Source: Fidelibacterota bacterium (GTDB taxonomy: Bacteria > Pseudomonadota > Alphaproteobacteria > Rhodospirillales > Rhodospirillaceae). From it: 64,000 bases of DNA. This document shows positions 17,836 through 27,416 of this stretch, piece by piece. Numbering within the stretch: the first letter of the stretch is position 1; every line of letters starts with the position of its first letter. The notes beneath the pieces were generated by a model, which saw only the letters and a list, made by a program, of their open reading frames with translations, had not been told where the DNA came from and made no database searches. The translations under genes were made by a program, and so were the position numbers. The DNA lies in assembly GCA_947476275.1 (NCBI GenBank), contig CANJPQ010000002.1, forward strand, positions 149,436-213,435. Reading direction: 5' to 3'.

Positions 17836-18678
17836 ATGCCAGTATCGAAGTGGTCCGCGGCTGATCGCGCAGCCCTCGCCCATGCGGTGGAGCTGCTCTA
17901 CGCCGAGAATTTCCTGATTCATCTCGCCAGCCTCGTCGGCACCCCGATCGAGGCCTTGGTGCGAAGCGCGCCGTCGGCTGTGGGGCGCGCGATCCAGGGC
18001 GCCACCGAAAAGGCCCTGCGCGGTGCGCTCACTGTGGCAGCCCAGACCACCCGCTCGGCGGAGCGCCGGAAAAGCTGGGATAAGATCCATCTCGTCGGCA
18101 CGGCGGTCACCGGTGCGGTCGGTGGATTTTTCGGCACCGCCGGCGCGCTCGCCGAAATTCCGATCACCACCACTGTGATATTCCGCTCGATCCTCGACAT
18201 CGCCCGCAGCGAAGGCGCGGATATCTCCTCGGGGGAGATCCGCACTGAATGCCTCAATGTGTTTGCGCTCGGAAGCCCGTCCGCGGATGACGATGCCGCC
18301 GACGCCGGCTATCTCGGGGTCAGGGCGGGCTTGGCGGAGTTCACCAAAGAGGCCGCCGCCTATCTCGCCAAGGGCATCGGCAAGAAGCAGCTGGTGACGG
18401 TGAGCAAGGTGTTGAGCAAGTATCTCGCCGTCATCGCCGGCCGGTATGGCGTGATCGTCGGCGAAAAGCTCGCAGCTCAAGTCGTGCCGGTGCTGGGTGC
18501 TGCGACCGGTGCGCTCATCAATGTCGCTTTCACCGACTATTTCCAGGATATCGCCCGCGGCCACTTCATCATCCTGCGGCTCGAACGGAAGTACGGGGCG
18601 ACGGCAGTGGAGACACGCATCGGCAAAATCCGCGCAAGCGATCAGCCGGCCCGGATCGCGGCCCCGCGCAAGCGTTAG
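17836..18678 (+). CDS. EcsC family protein
   Basis: The protein has 280 aa. EcsC-family hallmarks are AEIPITTTVIFRSILDIARSEG, the GAVGGFFGTAG hydrophobic hairpin, and TECLNVFALG. EcsC is encoded beside an ABC exporter in Bacillus, but in proteobacteria it is usually orphan and its biochemical role is unknown. It is probably co-transcribed with the upstream USP (8 nt). The stop overlaps the convergent TPR gene by 4 nt (TTAG). Confidence 0.88.
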   Translation: MPVSKWSAADRAALAHAVELLYAENFLIHLASLVGTPIEALVRSAPSAVGRAIQGATEKALRGALTVAAQTTRSAERRKSWDKIHLVGTAVTGAVGGFFGTAGALAEIPITTTVIFRSILDIARSEGADISSGEIRTECLNVFALGSPSADDDAADAGYLGVRAGLAEFTKEAAAYLAKGIGKKQLVTVSKVLSKYLAVIAGRYGVIVGEKLAAQVVPVLGAATGALINVAFTDYFQDIARGHFIILRLERKYGATAVETRIGKIRASDQPARIAAPRKR

Positions 18679-19169
18679 CTTTGCTTCTCGATGTCGCGCG
18701 CGCCGCCGGGGCCATTGCCGAACACGCGGCGCTGTTTGAGCGAGATGCCGATGTTGCTCATCAGGACGTTGCCGCTCGGATTGAACGTCATCGCCTTGTA
18801 GTACTCGGCGAGCGCCCGGTCGAACTGGTTGAGGTAGAAGTAGATGTTGGCGCGGTTGTTGTAGAACCGCCACTCCCGCGGCCGCAGCTCCACTGCCTTG
18901 TTGCAAGCGGCGATCGCGGCATCGAACTTCCGCTGGCCAGTCAGACCGATACAGTAGTTGTTATAGGCGGCGGGCAGATTGTCCGGACTCACGTCGCCGC
19001 TCTGCAGCGCGCGTGCGGCGAGTTCGGTGCCCTTGTCCCACTGCTTGCGGTCAAGCGCGTAGGCGGCGTCGTTCACCCAGCCGTTGCCGGGGGAAAACAT
19101 CTGCGCCTGCAGCGGCGCCGCGATCCCGGCAGTAGCGACGACGGCCAACAGAATGTGACGAAGCTTCAT
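18675..19169 (-). CDS. Secreted TPR protein
   Basis: The protein has 164 aa. A signal peptide (cleavage after PLQA near residue 22) is followed by about three tetratricopeptide repeats (AYALDRKQWDKGTELAARAL; AIAACNKAVELRPREWRFYNN; LAEYYKAMTFNPS). It is likely a periplasmic adaptor. The partner is unknown. Its 3' end shares the TTAG stop palindrome with the EcsC gene. Confidence 0.8.
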   Translation of the reverse strand: MKLRHILLAVVATAGIAAPLQAQMFSPGNGWVNDAAYALDRKQWDKGTELAARALQSGDVSPDNLPAAYNNYCIGLTGQRKFDAAIAACNKAVELRPREWRFYNNRANIYFYLNQFDRALAEYYKAMTFNPSGNVLMSNIGISLKQRRVFGNGPGGARDIEKQS

Positions 19170-19249
19170 GGCGACCTCTCCCCAGGCTCACCGGAAACAT
19201 ATGAGAGAGCATACCACCTTCCGCGGCGGCACGCCAATTCACCACGGCG

Positions 19250-19828
19250 TCAGCGGCGCTTGAGTTTGTCGACCGCGGCGGCGAGCTTTGGCCGTGTGCG
19301 CGTCCACTGGTCCACCATGCCCATGCTCGCCGGCCCGAAGGCCTCCGGCAGCAATTCGCCGATGGTTGTTTCGAGGATGTTGGACAGGTCGCCGCTACAG
19401 CTCAGAACGCGGACATTGGTGCCGCCGGATTGGGCGATTTCCGCGATCATCTGGCGGCAGCGTCCGCACGGCGTCACCGGCTGGTCGACGCTCTCGGGCG
19501 CGGTGTACTTGTGGCCGATCACGGCGATGGTATCGACGGTGTGCTCACCGGCGGTGTTGGCGGCGGTGATCGCCGCCACTTCCGCGCACATCGTGATGCC
19601 GTACGACGCGTTCTCGAAATTGGTGCCGACATGAACCCGTCCCGAGCGCCCCTTCACGGCGGCGCCGACGGCGAAGCCGGAGTAGGGGGAGTAAGACGCG
19701 CGCGTGATGTCGAGGGCCGCCCGGATCAGGGTTTGGTCGCCCTCGGCCAAGTCCTTGAAGGCGATGCGCCGGACGGTGCTCACGGCCTCGGCGGCAAGTT
19801 GTTCCTCGGAATGGAGGTGGGCGATCAT
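19250..19828 (-). CDS. cdd: Cytidine deaminase
   Basis: The protein has 192 aa. It is a zinc-dependent deaminase converting cytidine or deoxycytidine to uridine in pyrimidine salvage. The zinc ligands are in TMCAEVAAI (C-A-E) and TPCGRCRQ, the cysteine-type arrangement of homotetrameric CDAs. The start ATG 19828 has AAGGAG 8 nt upstream. A longer open frame to 19924 adds residues with no family similarity. The C-terminal region is roughly 55 residues longer than the minimal tetrameric enzyme. Its ATG overlaps the TGA of the decayed membrane gene upstream. Confidence 0.92.
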   Translation of the reverse strand: MIAHLHSEEQLAAEAVSTVRRIAFKDLAEGDQTLIRAALDITRASYSPYSGFAVGAAVKGRSGRVHVGTNFENASYGITMCAEVAAITAANTAGEHTVDTIAVIGHKYTAPESVDQPVTPCGRCRQMIAEIAQSGGTNVRVLSCSGDLSNILETTIGELLPEAFGPASMGMVDQWTRTRPKLAAAVDKLKRR

Positions 19829-21423
19829 GTGCTCGTCTCCTTGGTACCCATGCGAAGGATAAACAAACTCGCTAGTCCGTCCACGGCCCAAAATACCCGA
19901 CTGGATATCGGCACTTTGGCCCACGGGAGCGCCTGCTCACTTGTCATCCCTGAGAGTTCGACCCAACGACCCTCCAACCATACAGAGGCGAGGGCGACAT
20001 TCCAGAGGACATTGTGCGTCGGCAGGTGCGCAACCGCGAACACGATGATGAGCGGCACCAGCGGCTCCAGGCTGCTGCGTCCGAGCCATCGTTGCTAAAC
20101 CCCCAGTAGACGATCATGACGCACAAGGGATGAAAACCAGGCAGATGCGACTCGTGTGTGGCAAGGGCTGCCCACTCCCCCGGATCAGCGCGACATGCGC
20201 GGGAATGAACATCGCCAGGCCAAGGCTGCCCGGAAGTGTCCGCGGATGTTGCACGTTCCATCTTTGGATCTCGGACAGCGGTCCGCTGATCCAGTTGTGA
20301 AGCGGCGGGCCTTGGATAATTGCGCCGGGCACGAACGTGAGCCAGAAATTCTCCCAGCGCAACCACGCCCAGGCATCAAAACTCACCGCACGTTCCGGCA
20401 CGTATCCCGCGCCCAGCAGGTAACCGAAGAACATGTCATGTCGACCGAACCATGCTTTGTAGAGTGCCCACGGCTGCGCCATCGCAAGCAGCGCGAGCTC
20501 AATACGCAGGGCGGGCGCCACGGCGTCCTTGAACCGCGCGGCTTCGCCGCGTCGATATGCTTAAGAGTCTCATCCCCGGTGCGAACAGAAGCCCGACCGG
20601 ACGGCTGAGCCACGCCAGGGCAAGCCACACGGCGCTCCATTCCCACCGTTGGCGGATGAAGTCGCTGACGGCGAGCAAATGGAAGAAGGCGGCCAACGCC
20701 TTGGGCCACAGGAACACAGTGTTCTGAATGACCGTCGGCGCCAGGCACGTCCATGCGAGTGCGATCTGCATGACGCGGGCGGAGACATTCAGCGTCCGCA
20801 GAAGGTGACCGACCGCCAATACGACGAATGCGTTGGTTATACACCCAAGCATGCGCGCGATGAACGCCCCTTGCGTCGTGGCCGGCCAGTGCTTGGTCGA
20901 CAGATCAGGCGGGTCGAATGGCTGGGCGTGAAACACATGCATCAAGCTCAGTGTCGCGAGCGGAACCAGCGGACCGCGGGAGGCGACCGACCAGTCCTGG
21001 AGAAGTATTCATCGCTCATCGCGTGGCCGCGGCGCCGATCGTCAGCGCCGCCTATAGCACGACGACGGTTCAGCCTTGGTCGCCAAGGATGCTCGAGAGG
21101 GAGCCTCGCGAGATCTGCCGCCAGATGAGGGCGAGAGCGCTCGCGCCTCCCGGCAGCGCTGCGACGATACCCGTGACGAGCGCGTTGGTTCGGTGAACAC
21201 CCCACAACACCACGCCGAACAACACGAGCGCTAGAAAACCGGGCAGGGGAATCATGGCCATCGGCAATCGATTCCGCGGCTTGTGGGCGTTCCACAGAAG
21301 ACCGGGCGCCCACAGCAACAGAGCGACCGCGAGCGCAATCAGAAATGCGGCGCCGTAGTTTTCACGCCCTGAGATGATCGCCATTAGGGCGTCGATGCTA
21401 GTGACTGTCCCGGGGGGCGACAA
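19825..21423 (-). pseudogene. Decayed multi-spanning membrane protein (possible GT-C type glycosyltransferase)
   Basis: A single membrane protein can be read from 21423 down to 19825 only by changing frame at least four times: 21423-21070, then about 21008-20560, about 20560-20130, a short stretch near 20100, and 20060-19825. Between 21070 and 21010 the first frame continues as TVVVL, AALTIGAAAT and AMNTSP, interrupted by in-frame TGA, TAG and TGA. The pieces contain many hydrophobic helices and phrases such as FDPPDLSTKHWPAT and VFLWPKALAAFF that suggest a mannosyltransferase-like GT-C protein, which is inference. The last piece ends in a TGA overlapping the cdd start, so it was probably once an operon partner. 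Confidence 0.75.
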
Positions 21424-21440
21424 CCGCAGGAATCATGTTC

Positions 21441-21484
21441 GCAGAAACAACAATGGCCCCCGAGCGTTTCCGCCCGGGGGCCAT
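21441..21484 (-). terminator. Rho-independent terminator of the TonB receptor gene
   Basis: On the minus strand, a 13-bp stem with one mismatch (ATGGCCCCCGGGC / GCTCGGGGGCCAT, 21453-21484) with a GGAAAC-type loop is followed by TTGTTGTTTCT. It starts about 14 nt after the receptor stop codon. Confidence 0.85.
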
Positions 21485-21497
21485 CGACGTCCGCAAT

Positions 21498-23948
21498 TTA
21501 GAACTTGAACGACACGTCCACGCCGTAGCGGCGCAGGGCACCCGGCGAGATGAACGCGCCGCCGAATTCCGGCGCCGGGATCACTTCCGCCAAATGCTTT
21601 TCGTTCGCCAAGTTGGTGATCCAACCGGTGATCGACCAGTTGTCGCCCTGCACGCCGAGGCGTGCATCGACCAGGGCGTAGGTGCTGCGCTGCTGCTTGC
21701 AGCCGTTACCGGGGACGCCGAACAGCGTCGGACGGTTCTGGCACTGCACCGGCGAGAACCAGGTCGGGCCGACGACGTTGAAGTCCACCCGCGCCAGCAA
21801 GTTGATGCTGCCGTAGACCGGCGTCAGGAACTGAGCGCCGCCGTTAATCGTGAAGTCGGCGGTGTAGGGCGACTTGTTGCCGACCGTGTCGGGACGCACC
21901 GTGGCCTTCTGGATGCGGCTCGACAGCAGGTTGCCGCCGGCGAACACCGAGAATTCCTTGGTGAGTTGCACGTTGGCGCTGGCTTCGGCGCCGTAGATGC
22001 GCACCTTGTCCAGGTTTTCGACGACGCGCAGCAGGCCGAACGGACCGACCACGAATTCGAACACCTGCATGTTGTGCACGTCGGTGTAGTAGCCGGCGAG
22101 CGTGAACTGCACATGGTTGTCGAAACCGCGCGCCTTAGCGCCGACCTCGAATGCGCTCGACCATTCCTTGCGGAACTGGTCTTTCACGCCGTAGCCCGCA
22201 CCGAGCGGTGTGTTGATGAACAGTTTCACCGTCGCTTGTGAGCCCTGGCTGTTGAAGCCGCCCGACTTGAAGCCGATGCCCCAGTTGCCATAAAGCGTGA
22301 GGTCGTCATTCGGCTTGTAGGTCAAGCTGACCTTCGGCTCGATTTGGCTGTACGTCTTCTGCTGCGGCGCGATCTGCCCCGTCGCATTGATCGCCGGATT
22401 TAGAGCCGGATTGATCGCCGCACCGCCGCCGAAACCGTCAGCAGGATTGAAGTCCAGGTAGGTCGTGCGGGCGTTGAACGGCACCAGACTGCGCACCTTG
22501 CGATTTTCGCTGTCGTAACGCAGGGCCACCGAGGCTTCGAGATCGTCCTGGATGTCGTAAGCGGCCGAGCCGAACACCGCGAACACATTGCTGGTGTACT
22601 TGTCGTCGAACAGCTGTTCGGTGGGATTCGCGCCGGTGGCCGGCACGTAAAGCTGCTGCACAACGCCTTTACCCTTGTCGATGCCGGTGTTCACACCGAC
22701 TTCGCGGCTGATGTGCAGGCCATAGGCGCCGATCAGCCAGCGCGTACGATTGCTCGCCGGCGATGCGAAACGGATTTCGCCGGAGATATCGGACTGGTTA
22801 CGCACCTGGAACTGTGTGCCGTCGCAAGCCGTCGGCGTGTAGGGGCCGAACAGCGACGCGCCGGGGTTCGGTCCGAGGCCTTGCGGCAGAGCGAGCTTGT
22901 AACCGCGCGCGAACAGGGTCGAGACGCTGGAGATGCACGTCGGGTCGGCATTGAAGAAGCCGAACGCGCCCGACGTACCGTCGGCGGTGAAGCTGTTCTT
23001 CATGTCGGTGTAGAGCAACCACGCGGTGAGGGTGCCGGCGTCGGTTTCGTGGTCGACCTTGGCGGAAAACTCCCAGGTCTTCTGGAAGTTCTGCGGGCGG
23101 ATGTTGTTCTCGAACACGAACTGGTGGGTGTTAACGTTCTCATTGAACAGCGGCTGATTCAGGAAGCCCGCAAACGCCGGCAGCGCGAACGCCGCGTTGA
23201 AGGCAATCGATGCGCCTTCGACAAAGCCATATCGCGCCTTGAGATCGACGGTGGTGGCATCATCCGGTGTGAGCACGAAGCGGCTCGACACGCCGTATTC
23301 CTTTTGGTCGTCGACGACCTTCGCGTTCAGGAACTTGTTGTTATAGAAGCCATCGGTCTTGCGGTAATTGGCATACAGGCCGCCGCCGACCTTGTCGCTG
23401 AGCGGGCCGCTGATGCCGCCGGAGAGAGCATAGGTGTTGTCGGACGCCGCCGTGCCGCGGGCTTCGCCTTCGAACTTGTCGCCCGGCTTCTTGGTGGTGA
23501 CGATGATCGCACCGGCTGCGGCGTTACGTCCGTAGAGCGCGCCCTGCGGCCCCTTCAAGATCTCGATCTGCTGCAGGTTCACGTACTCACGATTCACGGC
23601 AGCGGGATTGGTCAACAGGATGCCGTCAACGATGTAGGCGAAGCTGTTCTCGGCGTCGCGGGCGCCGTTGATGCCGCGGATGTTCACCTGTGTGTCGCCG
23701 ACTTCTGCCGTGCCGGTGACGATGCTCACACCCGGCGTCATGGCGACGAAGTCCTGGGCGCGGTGGACACCGGCGTTCTGCAGCGTCTCAGTGGTGAAGG
23801 CCGTGATCGATGCCGGAACCTTTTCCAGAGATTCAGAGCGCTGGCGCGCCGTGACGATGATCTCTTCCATCTGTGCCATGGCCGGCGACGTCGCCAGCAC
23901 GAGCGTGCTCGCCGCCAAGCTTAAGGCGGCCTTCAATCCGATCTTCAT
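21498..23948 (-). CDS. TonB-dependent outer-membrane receptor
   Basis: The protein has 816 aa. A signal peptide (about residues 1-25, ending SPAMAQ) leads to EEIIVTARQRSESLEKVP. The plug domain (about 35-155) carries IRGINGARDAENSFAYIVDG and QIEILKGPQGALYGRNAAAGAI. A 22-strand barrel follows and ends in the aromatic residue of VDVSFKF, as required for BAM insertion. Substrate is not evident; this plug/barrel style is common in Sphingomonas- and Caulobacter-type receptors for siderophores or plant-derived compounds. The 267-bp upstream region (23949-24215) contains a CCCC-rich stretch but no site I can name. Confidence 0.93.
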   Translation of the reverse strand: MKIGLKAALSLAASTLVLATSPAMAQMEEIIVTARQRSESLEKVPASITAFTTETLQNAGVHRAQDFVAMTPGVSIVTGTAEVGDTQVNIRGINGARDAENSFAYIVDGILLTNPAAVNREYVNLQQIEILKGPQGALYGRNAAAGAIIVTTKKPGDKFEGEARGTAASDNTYALSGGISGPLSDKVGGGLYANYRKTDGFYNNKFLNAKVVDDQKEYGVSSRFVLTPDDATTVDLKARYGFVEGASIAFNAAFALPAFAGFLNQPLFNENVNTHQFVFENNIRPQNFQKTWEFSAKVDHETDAGTLTAWLLYTDMKNSFTADGTSGAFGFFNADPTCISSVSTLFARGYKLALPQGLGPNPGASLFGPYTPTACDGTQFQVRNQSDISGEIRFASPASNRTRWLIGAYGLHISREVGVNTGIDKGKGVVQQLYVPATGANPTEQLFDDKYTSNVFAVFGSAAYDIQDDLEASVALRYDSENRKVRSLVPFNARTTYLDFNPADGFGGGAAINPALNPAINATGQIAPQQKTYSQIEPKVSLTYKPNDDLTLYGNWGIGFKSGGFNSQGSQATVKLFINTPLGAGYGVKDQFRKEWSSAFEVGAKARGFDNHVQFTLAGYYTDVHNMQVFEFVVGPFGLLRVVENLDKVRIYGAEASANVQLTKEFSVFAGGNLLSSRIQKATVRPDTVGNKSPYTADFTINGGAQFLTPVYGSINLLARVDFNVVGPTWFSPVQCQNRPTLFGVPGNGCKQQRSTYALVDARLGVQGDNWSITGWITNLANEKHLAEVIPAPEFGGAFISPGALRRYGVDVSFKF

Positions 23949-24215
23949 GTGTTAACTCCCCGGTTCAGCAACCATGCGTTCGTGCGCGGCAATTACCCAC
24001 GGTCTTGGAGGGGTATACCCCCCATAACCACCCGCACAGCGAGAAAACTAGACCAGAATGTTTGTAAAGCAACGGGCTAGGGACTCAAAAGCGCGACACG
24101 AATTCGTTATTCGCTACGGTGTGGCGCGTCCGGCACAGAAAACGCCCGCTGTATGGAGCCCACGCCGCGTGTTGGTCTCGTGTTTCCAAATAAGCGCGAC
24201 GGGGTGAGCAGAATT

Positions 24216-26000
24216 TCAGCGGATCGGCCCCATCTTCGAAAGTCCCTGCCGGGCCCGCCGGCTCATACCCTCCAGGACGGTCTCGAGCTGGGCGGTGAAA
24301 CGGCTGCTGTCGAACAGTGTCGCGCTTGCGCGTTTGAGGGCCAGACCCGCACGCAGTTCCACCATCCGCGCGGGATCATTGGCGAGATCGATAGCGAGGT
24401 CTCGATAGCTCGCCAAGTCGCGCACGACCAAGTCGGCAAGTCCCAAAGAAGTGACCATGCTTGCTGCCATATTGGAAACGTAGGTGTCGCCGGCGCAGGT
24501 CAGCACCGGCAGCCCGGCCCACAGCACATCGGCGATGGTCGAGCCGCCGTTATAGGGAAAGCAGTCGAGAAACAGGTCGGCGCTGGCCAACCGGTCGAAA
24601 TACTCGGCACGGTCGCCCGCGACCGTGAATACCATCCGTTCTGCTGGAATGCCGGCGCGCGCGGCCTCATTCCGCAGGCGCGCCTGGGAGCCGGGTACTT
24701 GGTCGCGTAGCCAGAGGACGCCATGCGGAACCGCGCGCAAGATGTCCATCCATACTTTGAAAACGTGCGGCGTGATCTTTGTCGTGTTGTTGAAGACACA
24801 GAATACGAACGCGCGCTCCGGCAGGGACCAGCGCGTGCGATCCGACACGCGTTGCGGCGGCGGAGCATCCGGATCGATGTTGAAGCACACCTCAGGCAGA
24901 TAAGCCGGTGCTTCCGAGTAGTGAGCCTGCTGGGCCGGTGCAGTCATGATTTCGTCGGTCAGGATGTAGTCGTAGGCCGGGCTTCCGCTTGTGCCGCTCA
25001 TGCCAAGATAGTTCACCTGCACGGGCGCCGGGCGGCGCGCGACGATCCGCGGTCGCGCGCCCTCGGTGTATCCGCCCAAGTCGATCAGGATCTCGACCCG
25101 GTCGTTCTGAATGCGCGCCGCGGCGTCGGCGTCGCTGGATTGATGCAAATCGACAAAGTGCTCGGGCGCGGCGCGCAGACGGCGCGACAGCGGATCGGTG
25201 TCTTCCCGCCGGATGGAATACGCGAACACCTCGAAACGTGTCCGGTCGTGGTGTTCGAGGATGCCTGCGATCAAGCGTCCCACCGGATGATTGCCGAAAT
25301 CCGCGGATAGGTATCCGATCCGGATCCTGTCGCCGGCCTTCACGTTGTGGCGCGGCGTTGCGAGGCTATGGTCGATCTGCCGGCCATAGGCTTCCGCAGC
25401 ACGGCGCTGGTCCGCCGCGCTCAATCCTGGAATCAGGTAGCAGATCGCCGGGTCTAGATCGGGGACGCCGCGGTCGATCAGTGCGCGAATCCAGCTAATG
25501 CTCTGATCGAACACAGACCAATCGGCAATGGATTGGCGGAGGATAAAGCACAGCCCCTCGGTTTGACCGGTTGCCGCGTTCTTGTTCCGCGCCTCGTCGA
25601 GCGTGGCGATGGCATGCTCGCGTGCGCCGGCGCCCCAGAGCGCCATCGACAGTGCGCGGTAGCCTTCCGTCAGACGCGGCTGGAGATCGATCGCCCGGCG
25701 AAGATGAATGATCGCGGGCTTAAGGACGTTCAGACCTTGCAGTGCTACGCCGAAGTAGAACAGGCTCGCTGCGTTGTCGGGCTCGGCCGCGACGACCTTC
25801 TCGAGATGCTGCACAGCATCAGCGAAACGTCCGGTGCGGCAGAGGACTTCGCCCAGACCCACCATGAGGACAAGCGTGCCAGGCGCCTCGCGCAGTGCGT
25901 CTGTCAGAAGTGCGATTGCCTCCGCGGGGCGGCCGGCGTCGAGGCGTTTGCGCGCATCGGCGCAGATGTCCGCTTCAGTCCTCCCCGGTTCGCCCGCCAC
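24216..26000 (-). CDS. TPR protein with O-GlcNAc-transferase-like (GT41, SPINDLY-type) domain
   Basis: The protein has 594 aa. The N-terminal 200 residues hold about four TPRs (DAVQHLEKVVAAEPDNAASL; AIIHLRRAIDLQPRLTEGY). The rest is a GT41 catalytic domain: IGYLSADFGNHPVGRL with the active-site-side histidine, LGGYTEGARP, FCVFNNTTKITPHVFKVW with the UDP-contacting lysine, and DCFPYNGGSTIADVLWAGLPVLT. Bacterial members glycosylate proteins, for example flagellins, or remain uncharacterised. UDP-GlcNAc or GDP-fucose could be the donor. No flagellar gene is near, so the acceptor is unknown. Confidence 0.9.
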   Translation of the reverse strand: MAGEPGRTEADICADARKRLDAGRPAEAIALLTDALREAPGTLVLMVGLGEVLCRTGRFADAVQHLEKVVAAEPDNAASLFYFGVALQGLNVLKPAIIHLRRAIDLQPRLTEGYRALSMALWGAGAREHAIATLDEARNKNAATGQTEGLCFILRQSIADWSVFDQSISWIRALIDRGVPDLDPAICYLIPGLSAADQRRAAEAYGRQIDHSLATPRHNVKAGDRIRIGYLSADFGNHPVGRLIAGILEHHDRTRFEVFAYSIRREDTDPLSRRLRAAPEHFVDLHQSSDADAAARIQNDRVEILIDLGGYTEGARPRIVARRPAPVQVNYLGMSGTSGSPAYDYILTDEIMTAPAQQAHYSEAPAYLPEVCFNIDPDAPPPQRVSDRTRWSLPERAFVFCVFNNTTKITPHVFKVWMDILRAVPHGVLWLRDQVPGSQARLRNEAARAGIPAERMVFTVAGDRAEYFDRLASADLFLDCFPYNGGSTIADVLWAGLPVLTCAGDTYVSNMAASMVTSLGLADLVVRDLASYRDLAIDLANDPARMVELRAGLALKRASATLFDSSRFTAQLETVLEGMSRRARQGLSKMGPIR

Positions 26001-26090
26001 CGCCGCACCCTTGTCACTTCGCCCTAGACGCCAACGCCGGCGATTACGTGCGCGGACTATAGCGGGGTGACATGCGCCGTGTCCGCGTCC

Positions 26091-27227
26091 TCAGAAGGCA
26101 AAAAGCGACAATTGCGTTCCAGCGGTGTGGGGCACCCGGAATTGCGTCGTATCCAGCGCAAAGGATCGTGCGGTCTTGTTCAGGCCGAGCTTGGTGCAGG
26201 CAATCCGGAAGCGGTCGCGAATCATCTCGACAATGGGTCCGACGCCATGCATGCGCGTGCCCCATTCCGGATCATAGTCTTTTCCGCCGCGCATGGTGCG
26301 AATCAGGCTCATGACGCGGGTGGCGCGTTCAGGCACCTCCGCATCCAGCCACTCGCGGAACAAATCCTTCACTTCGATCGGCAGCCGCAGCATCACGTAG
26401 CCGGCTTCCGCCACGCCCATGTCGCGGGCGGCGGTCAGAACGCTTTCCATCTCATGATCGTTCAGGCCCGGGATCGTCGGCGCGAACATCACCGCGGTCG
26501 GAATGCCCGCTTCGTGTAAGGCCCTTAAGGCAGCGAGCCGGCGCGTTGGCGTCGAGGCGCGGGGTTCCATTCTGCGGCAGAGATGTGCATCCAGCGACGT
26601 CACCGACAGCGCCACGCGCGCCAGCCCCTTGGCGGCCATCGGCGCCAGGATATCGATATCGCGCATCACCAGCGCGGACTTGGTGACGATACTCACCGGA
26701 TGATTGAAGCGCGCCAGCACTTCCAGAACGCTGCGGGTGATCTGGTATTGCCGTTCGATCGGCTGATAGGGGTCGGTATTGGTGCCCATCGCCATCGTGC
26801 GCGGCTGGTACTTGGGCGCCCGCAGGGCCTTGTCGAGCAGCGCCGCCGCCTCGGGCTTGGCGAACAGGCGACTCTCGAAATCCAGGCCCGGCGACATGCC
26901 GAGGTAAGCGTGCGTCGGCCGCGCGAAGCAGTAGATGCAGCCGTGCTCGCAGCCCCGGTAGGGGTTGATCGACCGGTCGAAGCCGATATCGGGGGAGGTA
27001 TTGCGGGCGATGATCGTTCGGGTCGCGTCCACCTGGACGGTGGTGCGCAGGGGCGGGGCCGGCACGTCCATATTGTCCCAGCCGTCGTCGGCGTATTCAC
27101 GGGCCTCCGGCTCAAAGCGGCCAGCGGCATTGCTGACGGCACCGCGCCCACGTCGGGCGTCGGGATGGGGACGGGTGGTGCCCTCCCAGGCGGGGCCGGA
27201 GGGCCGGTGGGCGACGGTTCCATGCAT
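26091..27227 (-). CDS. PA0069 family radical SAM protein
   Basis: The protein has 378 aa. The radical-SAM cluster motif is in YRGCEHGCIYCFARP (C-x3-C-x2-C), preceded by SPDIGFDRSINPYRGC, which is diagnostic of the PA0069 / SplB-related group. AMGTNTDPYQPIE and VSIVTKSALV follow in the expected barrel positions. These proteins bind a 4Fe-4S cluster and SAM and resemble spore photoproduct lyase, but the family's reaction is not established. The N-terminal 30 residues are Pro/Gly-rich and probably disordered. Confidence 0.9.
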   Translation of the reverse strand: MHGTVAHRPSGPAWEGTTRPHPDARRGRGAVSNAAGRFEPEAREYADDGWDNMDVPAPPLRTTVQVDATRTIIARNTSPDIGFDRSINPYRGCEHGCIYCFARPTHAYLGMSPGLDFESRLFAKPEAAALLDKALRAPKYQPRTMAMGTNTDPYQPIERQYQITRSVLEVLARFNHPVSIVTKSALVMRDIDILAPMAAKGLARVALSVTSLDAHLCRRMEPRASTPTRRLAALRALHEAGIPTAVMFAPTIPGLNDHEMESVLTAARDMGVAEAGYVMLRLPIEVKDLFREWLDAEVPERATRVMSLIRTMRGGKDYDPEWGTRMHGVGPIVEMIRDRFRIACTKLGLNKTARSFALDTTQFRVPHTAGTQLSLFAF

Positions 27228-27291
27228 GCGGGAACCTTAGGCCTCCTGTGAGAACAAAACAAGAACTAACCACGAGGGCTCGGGCCCAGAA

Positions 27292-27330
27292 ATGGAAAAC
27301 CCCGGACAGGATCGGGGGGTCCTGTCCGGG
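27292..27330 (-). terminator. Rho-independent terminator of the duplicated-domain gene
   Basis: A perfect 11-bp stem (CCCGGACAGGA / TCCTGTCCGGG, 27301-27330) with an 8-nt loop. Read on the minus strand it is followed by GGTTTTCCATTT, giving a short T-tract. It lies about 87 nt beyond the stop of the gene ending at 27417. The remaining gap to the radical SAM gene shows nothing else. Confidence 0.75.
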
Positions 27331-27416
27331 CCTTGAACCCGGCCTGCAGTCCGAGGGGAGGATGCCGGAGCGAGAGGGGCTTCGTTCCGTGCGGCCGGGT
27401 CTGGTGCTCCTGTGGT

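Noticed and set aside
19829..19924. N-terminal extension of cytidine deaminase
   Set aside because: The extension has no family similarity, and AAGGAG is placed correctly for ATG 19828.
20383..20844. Several 60-150 codon frames on both strands in the 19.8-21.4 kb region as separate genes
   Set aside because: The minus-strand pieces join into one hydrophobic protein with frameshifts, and the plus-strand frames are its shadows.
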